Below, piece by piece: positions 7,242-16,239 of a DNA stretch of 64,000 nucleotides. The position numbers were made by a program, and so were the translations under genes. Numbering within the stretch: the stretch's first letter is position 1; every line of letters begins with the position of its first letter. The DNA lies in contig NZ_CALDPF010000062.1 of NCBI RefSeq assembly GCF_937912035.1, positions 8,129 through 72,128 on the forward strand, read 5' to 3'. Source of the DNA: an uncultured Bacteroides sp. GTDB lineage: Bacteria; Bacteroidota; Bacteroidia; Bacteroidales; Bacteroidaceae. The notes beneath the pieces were generated by a model. That model was not told the DNA's origin, searched no databases, and worked only from the letters and a program-made list of their open reading frames with translations.

Positions 7242-7754
7242 ATGGCTATAAATACCGACACTTTTAAGGACAATTTCCGTATGTACTACCGTCCGCTATG
7301 CCTTTTCGCATTGCATTATCTCCACGATATAGACAATGCGGAAGACACAGTACAGGACTGTTTTGCCGAACTCTGGGAACGGAAGGACTCAGGAATGGAG
7401 ATTTCTGATATAAAATCATATCTGTATTCTATGGTAAGGAACCGCTGTATAGATATCGTAAAGAAAGACTCACTGATAGACAACAATGTACAGCCGTCCG
7501 ATCTTGAAGGCATCATCTCCGAAGAGGAATGCGAGGAACGTTCGTACGACGAAGCTCGACTATGGACAGCTATAGACTCACTGCCGGAAAAATGCAGGGA
7601 AGTGTTCCTGCTTGCAAAACGCGACGGAATGAAGTATGAGGAAATAGCTGTCAGGATGAACATCTCCGTAAACACGGTAAAAAATCAGATGAACAAGGCT
7701 CTTAAAAACATCAAAGAAGGTATCCGCAAAGTATATATGTTCTTTTTCGGATAA
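7242..7754 (+). CDS. ECF sigma-70 factor, FecI-like
   Basis: A 170-residue extracytoplasmic-function sigma factor. Sigma region 2 is seen as YRPLCLFALHYLHDIDNAEDTVQDCFAELWE (about residues 16-46; promoter melting and -10 recognition), followed by IKSYLYSMVRNRCID. Region 4 appears as LPEKCREVFLLAKRDGMKYEEIAVRMNISVNTVKNQMNKALK (about 115-156), a helix-turn-helix. It is followed by a FecR anti-sigma gene and a TonB receptor with an STN domain, the classic surface-signalling arrangement, so it probably controls the receptor operon. The gap to fecR (66 bases) holds a possible second promoter. Confidence 0.92.
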   Translation: MAINTDTFKDNFRMYYRPLCLFALHYLHDIDNAEDTVQDCFAELWERKDSGMEISDIKSYLYSMVRNRCIDIVKKDSLIDNNVQPSDLEGIISEEECEERSYDEARLWTAIDSLPEKCREVFLLAKRDGMKYEEIAVRMNISVNTVKNQMNKALKNIKEGIRKVYMFFFG

Positions 7755-7763
7755 TTTTTTTCA

Positions 7764-7793
7764 TTTCGGCATAGTAGTTTTTTCAATACTTTG
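7764..7793 (+). promoter_or_regulatory. Possible promoter of fecR/receptor operon
   Basis: TTTCGG (7764-7769) and TACTTTG (7787-7793) with about 18-20 bases between. It departs from the housekeeping consensus and could be the ECF sigma target. The guess rests on position only. Confidence 0.3.
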
Positions 7794-7820
7794 CGTCTTA
7801 TCTAAAAACAAAGTACAATC

Positions 7821-8636
7821 ATGAAAGATAAAGAAGAAAAAAATTTACGGTTTGTCCTCAGATATTACAGACACGAAAAACTGGACACGACCAAGGCCCT
7901 GAACAAAATCACAGGCATCAGACAGCAGAATAATCTGCATAGATTATGGATATACTCATCCGGCATAGCTGCCGCGATACTGATATGTATAGTAAGCTAT
8001 ACACTGTTAAGCCGAAGTGACAACAACATGATATCAGTCATAGCGGATGCAGGAATCACCAGACATTTCCTGCCGGACAGCACACTTGCCATACTCTCCA
8101 AAGGTTCCACATTGGAATATGACTCCGATAATTACGGAAAGAAGTCACGCGAGGTAAATATGTCAGGAAAAGTTTTCTTCTCTGTCCGCAGAAACGAGCA
8201 GTCACCATTCACGGCCACAGCAATGTACGCACAGGTCAAAGTCCTCGGAACTGAATTTGAAATTGACGAGCGTATGCAGGATACTGTCACAAATGTATAT
8301 GTAAAATCCGGAAAGGTAATGTTCAAAGGCAGGAACAGTGCCAAAGGAATTATCCTCACAAAGGATATGAGCGGAACACTGAAGCACGGAAACGAAATGC
8401 CTGAAATAACAAACGCCGCCTTCCCTAACCCGTCAGCATGGGCTACAGGAAAGTTCGTTTACAAGAATACTCCTATAGATGCCGTAATGAAGGAACTCTC
8501 AATTTATTACGGAACAAACCTTTATGCGTCCGAACATTTCAAAACCATTACAGCCGAGTTCAGAACGGACAGCTTAGATGAAATAATATCACTTATAGAG
8601 AAAACACTAGACATCAAAATAACTAAGAAAGACTGA
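7821..8636 (+). CDS. FecR-family anti-sigma factor
   Basis: A 271-residue single-span inner-membrane regulator. A cytoplasmic N-terminal part (about residues 1-40) is followed by one transmembrane helix (about 44-65, IYSSGIAAAILICIVSYTLL). The periplasmic FecR domain has the typical T-x-x-G-x-x-R-x-x-L-P-D-S-T-x-x-x-L pattern (DAGITRHFLPDSTLAILSKGS, about 76-95), NMSGKVFFSV and VLGTEFEI. The C-terminal region (TPIDAVMKELSIYYGT) is the STN-like secretin half seen in Bacteroidota FecR proteins. It should hold the sigma factor until the receptor signals. It ends two bases before the receptor gene. Confidence 0.92.
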   Translation: MKDKEEKNLRFVLRYYRHEKLDTTKALNKITGIRQQNNLHRLWIYSSGIAAAILICIVSYTLLSRSDNNMISVIADAGITRHFLPDSTLAILSKGSTLEYDSDNYGKKSREVNMSGKVFFSVRRNEQSPFTATAMYAQVKVLGTEFEIDERMQDTVTNVYVKSGKVMFKGRNSAKGIILTKDMSGTLKHGNEMPEITNAAFPNPSAWATGKFVYKNTPIDAVMKELSIYYGTNLYASEHFKTITAEFRTDSLDEIISLIEKTLDIKITKKD

Positions 8637-8638
8637 AC

Positions 8639-11209
8639 ATGAACAGAATAATATCAATAATCCTTTTGTTTTCTACAATATGCGTTTCATCAATAAATGC
8701 ACAAGGCAGAGTCACTGTAGAAGACATGATGGGGCAGGTGAAGAGCATATACCCTGTAAGCTTTGTTTACGACTCGTCAATAAAGCTGAACATACCGTAT
8801 TCAGGTAAGAAACCAAGTATGGTAAGCCTTGAGAACAGTCTTGAAACAATATTCAGCAATACCGGCATCAAATGGGAAATAGACGGTGACTACGTGATAC
8901 TGAAAAGACTGTCGTCATATACATTGAGCGGATATATCTATCAGGAGAACGGCGAAACAGTGATAAACGCCACTGTATGGGACATCACCTCCAATACAGG
9001 CACACTGACAAACGAACATGGTTTCTACAGTCTTACGCTTAACGAGGGAAAACATAAAATCCGTTTCTCGCATATCAGCTGCGGTGAACAGACGGAAGAT
9101 ATTACACTAATAGGGAACAAATCGCAGAACATATACCTGAAAGCTGATTACCAAATAAATGAGGTGGTGGTTACTGCCGACCTGAACTCCCCTATCTACA
9201 CTACACAGACCGGAAAAGTCTCGCTTACGGCAAAGGATTTCGTAAGCGGAAACAACTTCATGAGCTCTCCTGATGTAGTGAAGAAACTCCAAAGTCTGTC
9301 GGGAGTAGCAAGCGGTACGGAGCTCATCTCCGGACTTTATGTACACGGCGGCGGGAACGACGAGAACCTTTTCCTGCTAGACGGTACACCACTATATCAG
9401 GTGAACCATGCCGGAGGACTGTTCTCAGCATTCAATACTGACATTGTCAAGAACATCGACTTCTACAAGAGCGGCTTCCCAGCCCGCTACGGCGGACGAC
9501 TGTCATCGGTAGTAGATGTCCGTACAAACGACGGAAACATGAAAGAGTATCACGGAAGCTTTACGCTCGGACTTCTTGAAGGCAGAATACAGTTTGAAGG
9601 ACCGATAGTGAAAAACCGCACCTCGTTCAACGTGGCAATGCGACGCACATGGCTGGACTTGTTTTCAGCTCCTGTCATTGCAATAATGAATTCAAGCAGC
9701 AGGGACAAGATAAATACAAGATATGCCTTCCATGACATAAATGCCAAGATCACCCATATCTTCTCTGAAAAGAGTCGCGCGGACATCAGCCTGTATTCGG
9801 GCAATGACATATTGAAAAACAACGGTAAATACTATACCATGTCAAATGAGCTGGCCAATATCGACAATTTCAATCTGCAATGGGGAAACATCACCGCATC
9901 GGTCAACTGGAAATATATCTTTTCTCACAAACTGTTTGCAAATTTTACTGGAGTATATACCCATAACCGCTCCAAATTCGACTATCTGAGTGAAGAACGT
10001 TTGGGATATATAGAGGGATTGGACGGTGCAATAATAAAAATCCAGAACAACTATTCCACCATAAACGATTTCGGCTACAGAATGGAGTTCGACTATCGTC
10101 CCAACACATGGAATCACATCCGTTTCGGTTCAAACTATATGCGCCACATTTTCATGCCGCAGAATTACTATTCCAAGTATGAAAATGCGACAAACAATGA
10201 ACTGACAGACAGAATAAAAAGTCAGTACAAGAGTAATGAATTTACCCTCTATGCCGAAGATGACATCTCGCTTGGCAGCCGTCTGAAGCTGAACGGTGGA
10301 ATACACTACACCATGTTCGGTATTGCAGATACGAAATATCACTCTGTAGAGCCACGCGCAGCAATGAACATCAAACTATGCGACAATGCAAGTTTCAAGG
10401 TATCATATACCGAGATGAGTCAGTTCATGCATCAGCTATCGGCTACCTACCTGAACCTGCCGACAGACTATTGGGTACCTTCTACTGAAAAAATCACCCC
10501 TATGAGGTCGCGACAATACTCAGCAGGAATATACAGCAGACTTCCGTATAACATCAGATTAAGCGTAGAAGGATTCTATAAGACCATGAACAACCTGATA
10601 GAATACAATGGCGATAACCAACTCAACCCTTCTGCTGATGACTGGGAAGAGAATGTACGGACAGGAAAAGGAAAGGCATACGGAGCAGAAGCAGACATCA
10701 GTTACAGTAACGGAAAAACATCCGTCGATGCATCCTACACTCTTTCGTGGAGCAAAAGATTCTTCCCGGACTTTCATCAGTCATGGTACCCTGACAAGTT
10801 CGACAACCGTCATAAATTCTCTATCAACCTGAGCCACAAGTTCAGCGACAGGATTGACGCATACGCATCATGGAACTTCCATAGCGGAAACCGCATGACA
10901 ATCCCTACGCAAAAGGTAGAAGCACCTGCCATACCCGGAACAGAGAATAAAAACGAAAGTATTATGGTTTATGAAACTCCTAACAATGTATCCCTGCCGG
11001 CCTATCACAGACTGGACTTGGGTATAAACTTCCGCAAAACCACTAAAAGAGGTTTCGAGAGAATCTGGAATGTCAGCCTGTACAATGCCTATTGCAGGAT
11101 GAATCCGCTTTATGCCACTGTAACACAAAAAGAAGACGGAAGTTTCGTGGGAAAAGCATATGGAGTATTCCCTATAATTCCGTCATTCAGCTACACACTT
11201 AAATTTTAA
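8639..11209 (+). CDS. TonB-dependent receptor with STN signalling domain
   Basis: An 856-residue outer-membrane receptor. Domains in order: signal peptide (1-21, ending INA), STN/secretin-TonB short domain (about 24-97, ending DGDYVILKR) that contacts FecR, a carboxypeptidase-regulatory-like beta sandwich (about 100-180, SGYIYQENGETVINATVWD), plug (about 190-300, with VHGGGNDENLFLLDGTPLY and GFPARYGGRLSSVVDVRT), and a 22-strand barrel to residue 856 ending in aromatic IIPSFSYTLKF. No SusD partner follows; a DUF4249 lipoprotein comes instead, a combination common in Bacteroidota. Substrate is unknown and could be a metal chelate, peptide or glycan. Confidence 0.92.
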   Translation: MNRIISIILLFSTICVSSINAQGRVTVEDMMGQVKSIYPVSFVYDSSIKLNIPYSGKKPSMVSLENSLETIFSNTGIKWEIDGDYVILKRLSSYTLSGYIYQENGETVINATVWDITSNTGTLTNEHGFYSLTLNEGKHKIRFSHISCGEQTEDITLIGNKSQNIYLKADYQINEVVVTADLNSPIYTTQTGKVSLTAKDFVSGNNFMSSPDVVKKLQSLSGVASGTELISGLYVHGGGNDENLFLLDGTPLYQVNHAGGLFSAFNTDIVKNIDFYKSGFPARYGGRLSSVVDVRTNDGNMKEYHGSFTLGLLEGRIQFEGPIVKNRTSFNVAMRRTWLDLFSAPVIAIMNSSSRDKINTRYAFHDINAKITHIFSEKSRADISLYSGNDILKNNGKYYTMSNELANIDNFNLQWGNITASVNWKYIFSHKLFANFTGVYTHNRSKFDYLSEERLGYIEGLDGAIIKIQNNYSTINDFGYRMEFDYRPNTWNHIRFGSNYMRHIFMPQNYYSKYENATNNELTDRIKSQYKSNEFTLYAEDDISLGSRLKLNGGIHYTMFGIADTKYHSVEPRAAMNIKLCDNASFKVSYTEMSQFMHQLSATYLNLPTDYWVPSTEKITPMRSRQYSAGIYSRLPYNIRLSVEGFYKTMNNLIEYNGDNQLNPSADDWEENVRTGKGKAYGAEADISYSNGKTSVDASYTLSWSKRFFPDFHQSWYPDKFDNRHKFSINLSHKFSDRIDAYASWNFHSGNRMTIPTQKVEAPAIPGTENKNESIMVYETPNNVSLPAYHRLDLGINFRKTTKRGFERIWNVSLYNAYCRMNPLYATVTQKEDGSFVGKAYGVFPIIPSFSYTLKF

Positions 11210-11210
11210 A

Positions 11211-11261
11211 CAGACAAGTATTTAGAACTTAGAAACTCAAAACTCAAAAACTTAAAAACTC
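11211..11261 (+). repeat. Low-complexity AACTC-type leader repeat
   Basis: The gap before the DUF4249 gene is made of AACTTAG, AAACTC, AAAACTC, AAAAACTT and AAAAACTC in succession, a slippage-prone A-rich run with no terminator or promoter that I can see. Confidence 0.45.
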
Positions 11262-12236
11262 ATGAAAATATATATTGCATCACTACTGATTATATTATCA
11301 TCGTGCACATACGAATTCAACATAGATGATGTGGAGGCTAAAAGAAAGCCGGTAATATTCTGTATGCCAAACACACTTGGAGATACTACACTGATACAGG
11401 TATCGCAAAGCATGAATGTAAACAATAAAGGTACAAACTCTTCTGCCAAACCCGACATAACATTTAAATTGAACGGAGTGGAAAAGGAGATAAAATATAC
11501 TGACAAAGCGACAGACTTGCTCCCGGCTAATTCATACTATGTACTCGGTAAGCAGAAGGAAGGCGACAAGATAGACATGGAAGTATCATACCCTGATATA
11601 CCTACGGCAAAATCGAGTACCGTAATACCACAGCCTTTCCCATTGGACAAATGGGATATGATTCTGAAGGACGGTTCATACGGCAGAGAAATACAGTTCC
11701 GCATATCGTTTACGGATAATGCAGAGACGAAGGACTATTACGGGATAAGAATTATAAACAAAGAAAGCCATTGGGTCTATTACACTGAATATGATAAAAT
11801 ATCAGAATATGATGAGATATGGGGCATTTGGCTAAATCTTGATGAAGAACCGCTTCTTTCTAAAAAAGTAGGTTTCGATGAGATATTCGATATAACAAAA
11901 CATCATTACCAGGATATATATTTGTGGGACGACACCATGCTTAACGGCAAAAGCTATACATTACATCTCGGTACATATTATAGCGAAGATTACGACCACG
12001 AGTACAGCAAAACATTTAGATATTACAAAATCTACCTTTACAGATTCTCGGAAGAAATGTACAAATATCTGAAATCAGTAAACGATATAAACGACAACGA
12101 ATTGGGTGAATACGGCCTTGCTCCTATCCGCAGCCACTACACAAACATAGAAAACGGTATAGGTCTTTTAGGCGGATGCAGTATTTACGAAACTGACTGG
12201 ATTGAGAACCTGAAAGACGAAGAGAACGAAGAATAA
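11262..12236 (+). CDS. DUF4249 family lipoprotein
   Basis: A 324-residue protein with a short lipoprotein signal (MKIYIASLLIILSSCTYEF, lipobox LSSC, Cys at about residue 15). The body has the DUF4249 pattern: early beta segments with VIFCMPNTLGDTTLIQVSQS, a Carboxypeptidase-like KLNGVEKEI region, then YYGIRI and a C-terminal RFSEEMYKYLKSV segment and GGCSIYETDWI. DUF4249 proteins normally follow a TonB-dependent receptor in Bacteroidota and probably act as surface-exposed accessory lipoproteins in uptake. Biochemical role is unknown. It sits 52 bases after the receptor gene. Confidence 0.8.
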   Translation: MKIYIASLLIILSSCTYEFNIDDVEAKRKPVIFCMPNTLGDTTLIQVSQSMNVNNKGTNSSAKPDITFKLNGVEKEIKYTDKATDLLPANSYYVLGKQKEGDKIDMEVSYPDIPTAKSSTVIPQPFPLDKWDMILKDGSYGREIQFRISFTDNAETKDYYGIRIINKESHWVYYTEYDKISEYDEIWGIWLNLDEEPLLSKKVGFDEIFDITKHHYQDIYLWDDTMLNGKSYTLHLGTYYSEDYDHEYSKTFRYYKIYLYRFSEEMYKYLKSVNDINDNELGEYGLAPIRSHYTNIENGIGLLGGCSIYETDWIENLKDEENEE

Positions 12237-12258
12237 CCACTTATTTAAACATAGACTT

Positions 12259-12894
12259 ATGAAAAAGAAATTTTTACTCACAATCGCAATGTCTGCAATA
12301 GTATTTGCGACATCACAGGCACAGGAATTCAGATATGGGCTTTCCGGCGGCTACAACCTTAACTCTATGATAGCAAACGAATCAAAATCAGGTTTCCATG
12401 CCGGACTGAAAGGCGAATATGCTTTCAAAGATGCACAGAAAGGGCTGTACACCGACTTCGGACTGATGATTTCATCATACGGTTGGAAATCTACACCTGC
12501 ATACGAGAACGGAACAGGAAAAATGTTTAAGTGGGACACGACTCCCTACTATCTGAACATACCAATCCACTTAGGTTATAAATTCAAGGTCAATGACAAT
12601 CTGAGCATTTTCGTAAACGCCGGTCCGTACTTCAACATAGGAATGTTCGGCAAGATGAACTGCACAACCACACATCTTGGCAGTAAGATAGAAACACAAG
12701 TATCATCAAACAATATATTCAAAGACGGACTCTCACCACGCTTCGACTGGGGAATAGGTTTCCGTGCCGGAGTGGAAATAGCGCGTCACACTCAGATAGC
12801 CATAGGATATGACTGGAGCATGAAAAATTCTTATATGAACAACCCTGAAACCAAGAACAGAACATTTGTAGTTTCACTGACGTATTATTTTTAG
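12259..12894 (+). CDS. Outer-membrane beta-barrel protein (PorT/OmpA-like porin family)
   Basis: A 211-residue protein with signal peptide (MKKKFLLTIAMSAIVFATSQAQE, cleavage near 21) and eight predicted amphipathic beta strands: EFRYGLSGGYNLNSM, FHAGLKGEYAF, GLYTDFGLMISSYG, YYLNIPIHLGYKF, LSIFVNAGPYFNIGMFG, FDWGIGFRAGVEIA, TQIAIGYDWSM, TFVVSLTYYF. The terminal Phe is the usual outer-membrane assembly signal. It lies 22 bases after DUF4249 and belongs to the receptor operon. Probably a small barrel, not a general porin. Confidence 0.85.
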   Translation: MKKKFLLTIAMSAIVFATSQAQEFRYGLSGGYNLNSMIANESKSGFHAGLKGEYAFKDAQKGLYTDFGLMISSYGWKSTPAYENGTGKMFKWDTTPYYLNIPIHLGYKFKVNDNLSIFVNAGPYFNIGMFGKMNCTTTHLGSKIETQVSSNNIFKDGLSPRFDWGIGFRAGVEIARHTQIAIGYDWSMKNSYMNNPETKNRTFVVSLTYYF

Positions 12895-12919
12895 TTGTAA
12901 ATTCTAATTCTTAATTCAC

Positions 12920-13033
12920 ATGAAGATTCTTATTCTCCTCGCAGTAATCTGCCTTTCCGCATGTTTCAGTTCATGCGGTACTACCACCTATAATCCGTAC
13001 AACAAATCGGTGACTTCGTCGTTTCAGTTTTAA
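12920..13033 (+). CDS. Tiny lipoprotein, 37 residues
   Basis: ATG at 12920 opens a 37-residue frame: a hydrophobic signal (MKILILLAVICLSACFSSCG) and a short polar tail TTTYNPYNKSVTSSFQF. Two possible lipoboxes are present (LSAC with Cys15 and FSSC with Cys19). After processing only about 18-23 residues would remain anchored to the membrane. It is 25 bases downstream of the barrel gene and is the last gene of the receptor operon. I know no family for it. The clear signal and position make it more likely real than chance. Confidence 0.6.
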   Translation: MKILILLAVICLSACFSSCGTTTYNPYNKSVTSSFQF

Positions 13034-13065
13034 AAACTGTTTAAAAGGTTTACAAAAACTCATCT

Positions 13066-13097
13066 TTTGCAATATCAGAAAAAAAACATTACTTTTG
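13066..13097 (+). promoter_or_regulatory. Promoter of the AAA/PD-(D/E)XK gene
   Basis: TTTG (13066-13069), 20 bases, TACTTTTG (13090-13097). It lies inside the long open frame that reaches back to 13067, which argues for the downstream start at 13133. Confidence 0.65.
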
Positions 13098-13132
13098 TGA
13101 TACTGTGTAACATAGTTAAGCAAACTGCCATT

Positions 13133-14680
13133 ATGAACAATCTATATCCGGTAGGCATACAAAGTTTCAGAGAAATCAGAGAAGGGAAATATCTGTATAT
13201 AGACAAGACAGAACTCATATACAGAATGGTGAAAACAGGAAAATACTATTTTCTGAGCCGTCCGCGACGTTTCGGAAAAAGTCTTCTTGTATCGACCATT
13301 GAGGCATATTTTCTTGGACAGAAAGAGCTTTTCAAAGGGCTTGCCATGGAAAAATTAGAGTCTGAATGGAAAGAATATCCTATACTGCATCTTGACCTGA
13401 ATTCAAAAAAATACGAAGACAAACTTTCACCTACTGCAATACTGAACCAACATCTTGAAAAATGGGAACAGATGTATGGCGATGAAAAAAAGGACCGTTC
13501 TCCGGAAGAAAGATTTTCTTACCTTATAGAGAAGATAAGTATAACAACCGGACGTAATGTAGTCGTCCTTATCGACGAATACGACAAGCCTATGCTTCAG
13601 GCTATCGGCAATGATGAACTCATGGACGAATATCGCAACACTCTGAAAGCCTTCTATGGAGTTCTTAAAAGCAGCGACCAGTATCTGCGCTTTGCACTGC
13701 TTACCGGAGTAACAAAGTTCAGTAAAGTAAGCGTATTCAGCGACCTTAACAATTTAGAGGACATTTCAATCCTTAGAGATTACAACAATCTCTGCGGAAT
13801 AACAGAAAAAGAGTTGTTGCATTACTTCCCCGATGAAATAAAAGACCTCGGAGAAAGAAACGATATGACATACGAAGAGACATGCCAGAAGCTAAAACTA
13901 TGGTACGACGGTTATCATTTCAGCAGCAGTCTGGAAGGTATATACAATCCTTTCAGCATACTCAACGTAATGAAAAGCCGTGAATTCGGAAGTTTCTGGT
14001 TCGAGACAGGCACTCCTACATTCTTAGTGGAACTGCTGAAACTGAACAACTATAACCTTGAGAGCCTCACTAAAGAAGTCGCATTTGCCGACACACTCAG
14101 CGGAATAGATTCTATGTACACCAATCCTGTGCCTATCCTCTATCAAAGCGGTTATCTCACTATAAAAGGATATGATAAGGAATTCAGAACATACAACCTC
14201 GGTTTTCCAAACCGTGAAGTGGAAGACGGATTTACAAGATTTCTATTGCCATATTATGCCTCTATCGAATCCGGAAAATCATCATTCCAGATAATATCAT
14301 TTGTTCAGGATGTTAGAAAAGGCGACATCGACAGTTTCATGAACCGCCTGCAAAGTTTCTTTGCAGATATTCCTTACGAACTGACACGTCAGCTGGAACT
14401 GCATTATCAGAATGTACTTTTCATAGTATTCCGATTGCTTGGATTCTATACCGAAGTGGAATATCATACATCATCCGGACGCATAGACATGGTTGTGAAG
14501 ACAAACGACTATATCTACATCATGGAATTCAAACTGGAAGGCACAGCAGAAGAGGCCATAAAACAAATCTACGACAAGCAATATGCGCTACCTTTTGCCT
14601 CGGACGGAAGAAAACTCATAAAGGTAGGAGTCAATTTCAACAACACTATTAAAGGTATAGAGAAATGGATTATTGAGTAA
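13133..14680 (+). CDS. AAA-ATPase-like protein with C-terminal PD-(D/E)XK domain
   Basis: A 515-residue protein combining an AAA-ATPase-like domain (PF09820 type) and a C-terminal PDDEXK_9-type nuclease domain. The start NLYPVGIQSFREIREGKYLYIDKT is diagnostic. Walker A is PRRFGKSLL (about residues 42-50), Walker B is VVVLIDEYDKPM (about 142-153). The nuclease core reads GRIDMVV (about 449-455) and YIMEFKL (about 462-468) with the Glu-x-Lys pair, then the QIYDKQYALPF helix. These proteins occur in many copies in Bacteroidota genomes with unknown role. Start 13133 follows the promoter. It stands alone, with no partner gene. Confidence 0.85.
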   Translation: MNNLYPVGIQSFREIREGKYLYIDKTELIYRMVKTGKYYFLSRPRRFGKSLLVSTIEAYFLGQKELFKGLAMEKLESEWKEYPILHLDLNSKKYEDKLSPTAILNQHLEKWEQMYGDEKKDRSPEERFSYLIEKISITTGRNVVVLIDEYDKPMLQAIGNDELMDEYRNTLKAFYGVLKSSDQYLRFALLTGVTKFSKVSVFSDLNNLEDISILRDYNNLCGITEKELLHYFPDEIKDLGERNDMTYEETCQKLKLWYDGYHFSSSLEGIYNPFSILNVMKSREFGSFWFETGTPTFLVELLKLNNYNLESLTKEVAFADTLSGIDSMYTNPVPILYQSGYLTIKGYDKEFRTYNLGFPNREVEDGFTRFLLPYYASIESGKSSFQIISFVQDVRKGDIDSFMNRLQSFFADIPYELTRQLELHYQNVLFIVFRLLGFYTEVEYHTSSGRIDMVVKTNDYIYIMEFKLEGTAEEAIKQIYDKQYALPFASDGRKLIKVGVNFNNTIKGIEKWIIE

Positions 14681-14686
14681 AAAATT

Positions 14687-14980
14687 TTATTTTATTATAA
14701 GCACGTAAGCAACATAACATAGCAACAGCGCCACACCAACGATCACAGCAAACTTCAGTTTCAGACGAAACAACTTGTCGTTATCTGCCCTCTCCTTTTC
14801 CACTGTATTTTTCCTTATATGGTCTATACTGTCGGCCGACATATCCGGAAGTTCACGTCCCTTCCCCACCTCAATGAGGCGGTTACGTGTGTCATTCATC
14901 CGCTCGCGGTTTCTGTTTCTCAGCTCACGGTTCTCCTTGTCACGACGCATCATGTCGTTTATACATCCTAAAGTTCCCAT
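14687..14980 (-). CDS. Small basic membrane-anchored protein, unknown
   Basis: A 97-residue protein from the ATG at 14980: a charged helical part rich in Arg/Asn/Glu (MMRRDKENRELRNRNRERMNDTRNRL split about residues 10-35, DSIDHIRKNTVEKERADND) and one C-terminal transmembrane helix (about 73-94, FAVIVGVALLLCYVAYVLII). Tail-anchored topology with a cytosolic coiled region is likely. I recognise no family. It ends six bases from the convergent AAA gene and lies 58 bases downstream of the acyltransferase on the same strand. Confidence 0.6.
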   Translation of the reverse strand: MGTLGCINDMMRRDKENRELRNRNRERMNDTRNRLIEVGKGRELPDMSADSIDHIRKNTVEKERADNDKLFRLKLKFAVIVGVALLLCYVAYVLIIK

Positions 14981-15038
14981 ACTATAATATTTTATTTCCC
15001 TAAGGTAATAAAACTTGAGAACAAATGCAAGCAAACTC

Positions 15039-16205
15039 CTATACAGTCGGTTTTGATTTAACAAACTTATTGCCAAGCCACTTCCTTACAGGTTCATCAT
15101 AAAGTTTCAGACACGCGTATGCCAATGCTATACTGCCGAAATAAACCATTGCCGAAACCATCCATGTTTCCCCCAGTGTATAGAGTTTGTTCTCTATAAG
15201 CCAAGAGTAGAATACATACATCACAGGATAATGAACGGCATATAGAGGATATGATATGTCGCCCAAAAAACGACAGATAGCTGTTGATTTCTTGTCGGTA
15301 GTCTTACCTGACGCACCTATGCATACCAGGACTGGAAATACAATTGCAATACATACCATCTCGAACACTCCGTTAAGACATACAGGTGATTTCCCTTCAA
15401 TATATGGAACACAGAAAATTGCAATCAGCACAACAGTGCAAATCCAGAAAGCTCCTCTTATGTTGAAACTGCGGAAATTTCTTGAAATAAGCATACCGAG
15501 AGTGAAAGGGAACAGCATCCTGAGCATACCGCCCCAAAAGTTCAGACCGTCAAGAGTCCATCCCACACCTATCATCCCGTAGCCCACTACATCGAACAAT
15601 GCGAACCATGAAAGTCCAAGTCCGAGAAGCACTACCAACACTGTCAAAGCCTTATTCCCAAGACGATGAATGAAAAGAGCATAAAGAATGTTGCCTATGT
15701 ATTCGAAAAAGAGCGACCAGCTTGGTCCGTTGAGCGGAAACATCTCCCCATTGCCACGAATGTCATACCCGGCTCCCGGATATGCAGGAATAAAGAACAT
15801 AGTCAGCAACAATGCCAGCATGGCCATAGATGTAGCTACATGAGTCCCGTCCCATTTCACACCTCCCTGAATGAAGAATGCAATTATACCAATTACAGCT
15901 CCCATTATTATCATAGGATGAAGTCGGATTAGCCTTCGCTTGAAAAAGTCCTTCAGCGTCATATTCTTTTTCCATCTGTCATCGTATGCATATCCGATAA
16001 CAAATCCGGAAAGAATGAAGAAGAAATCTACTGCCAGATAACCATGGTTAATTGTAGTAATCAGTGTCCCTCCTCCGGCAAAAGAGAATCCCTCGAAAAT
16101 ATGATAAAACACTACAAGCAGAGCTGCCACTCCCCTCAGTCCGTCAAGAAGTTCATAATGAGGCTTTGTATCTGTGAAAGCCGATGATGATATTACTTTA
16201 TTCAT
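15039..16205 (-). CDS. Acyltransferase 3 family membrane protein
   Basis: A 388-residue integral membrane acyltransferase (OafA/NodX type) expected to O-acetylate a sugar of the envelope. The family start LLDGLRGVAALLVVFYHIFEG (about residues 19-39) holds the essential His in YHIF, followed by GYLAVDFFFILSGFVIGYAY and FFKRRLIRLHPMII with the conserved RxxR/L-x-P. About ten transmembrane helices follow, ending with SYPLYAVHYPVMY. No SGNH domain is attached. It is next to a second, diverged acyltransferase 35 bases upstream on the same strand, so both probably modify related glycans. Confidence 0.88.
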   Translation of the reverse strand: MNKVISSSAFTDTKPHYELLDGLRGVAALLVVFYHIFEGFSFAGGGTLITTINHGYLAVDFFFILSGFVIGYAYDDRWKKNMTLKDFFKRRLIRLHPMIIMGAVIGIIAFFIQGGVKWDGTHVATSMAMLALLLTMFFIPAYPGAGYDIRGNGEMFPLNGPSWSLFFEYIGNILYALFIHRLGNKALTVLVVLLGLGLSWFALFDVVGYGMIGVGWTLDGLNFWGGMLRMLFPFTLGMLISRNFRSFNIRGAFWICTVVLIAIFCVPYIEGKSPVCLNGVFEMVCIAIVFPVLVCIGASGKTTDKKSTAICRFLGDISYPLYAVHYPVMYVFYSWLIENKLYTLGETWMVSAMVYFGSIALAYACLKLYDEPVRKWLGNKFVKSKPTV

Positions 16206-16239
16206 ATTAGTATAAATTAGATTTTTTATTTTAATAGTA

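Noticed and set aside
13133..14680. Transposon or defence origin of the AAA/PD-(D/E)XK protein
   Set aside because: No repeats, no transposase and no partner gene flank it; it fits a widespread Bacteroidota family of unknown role.
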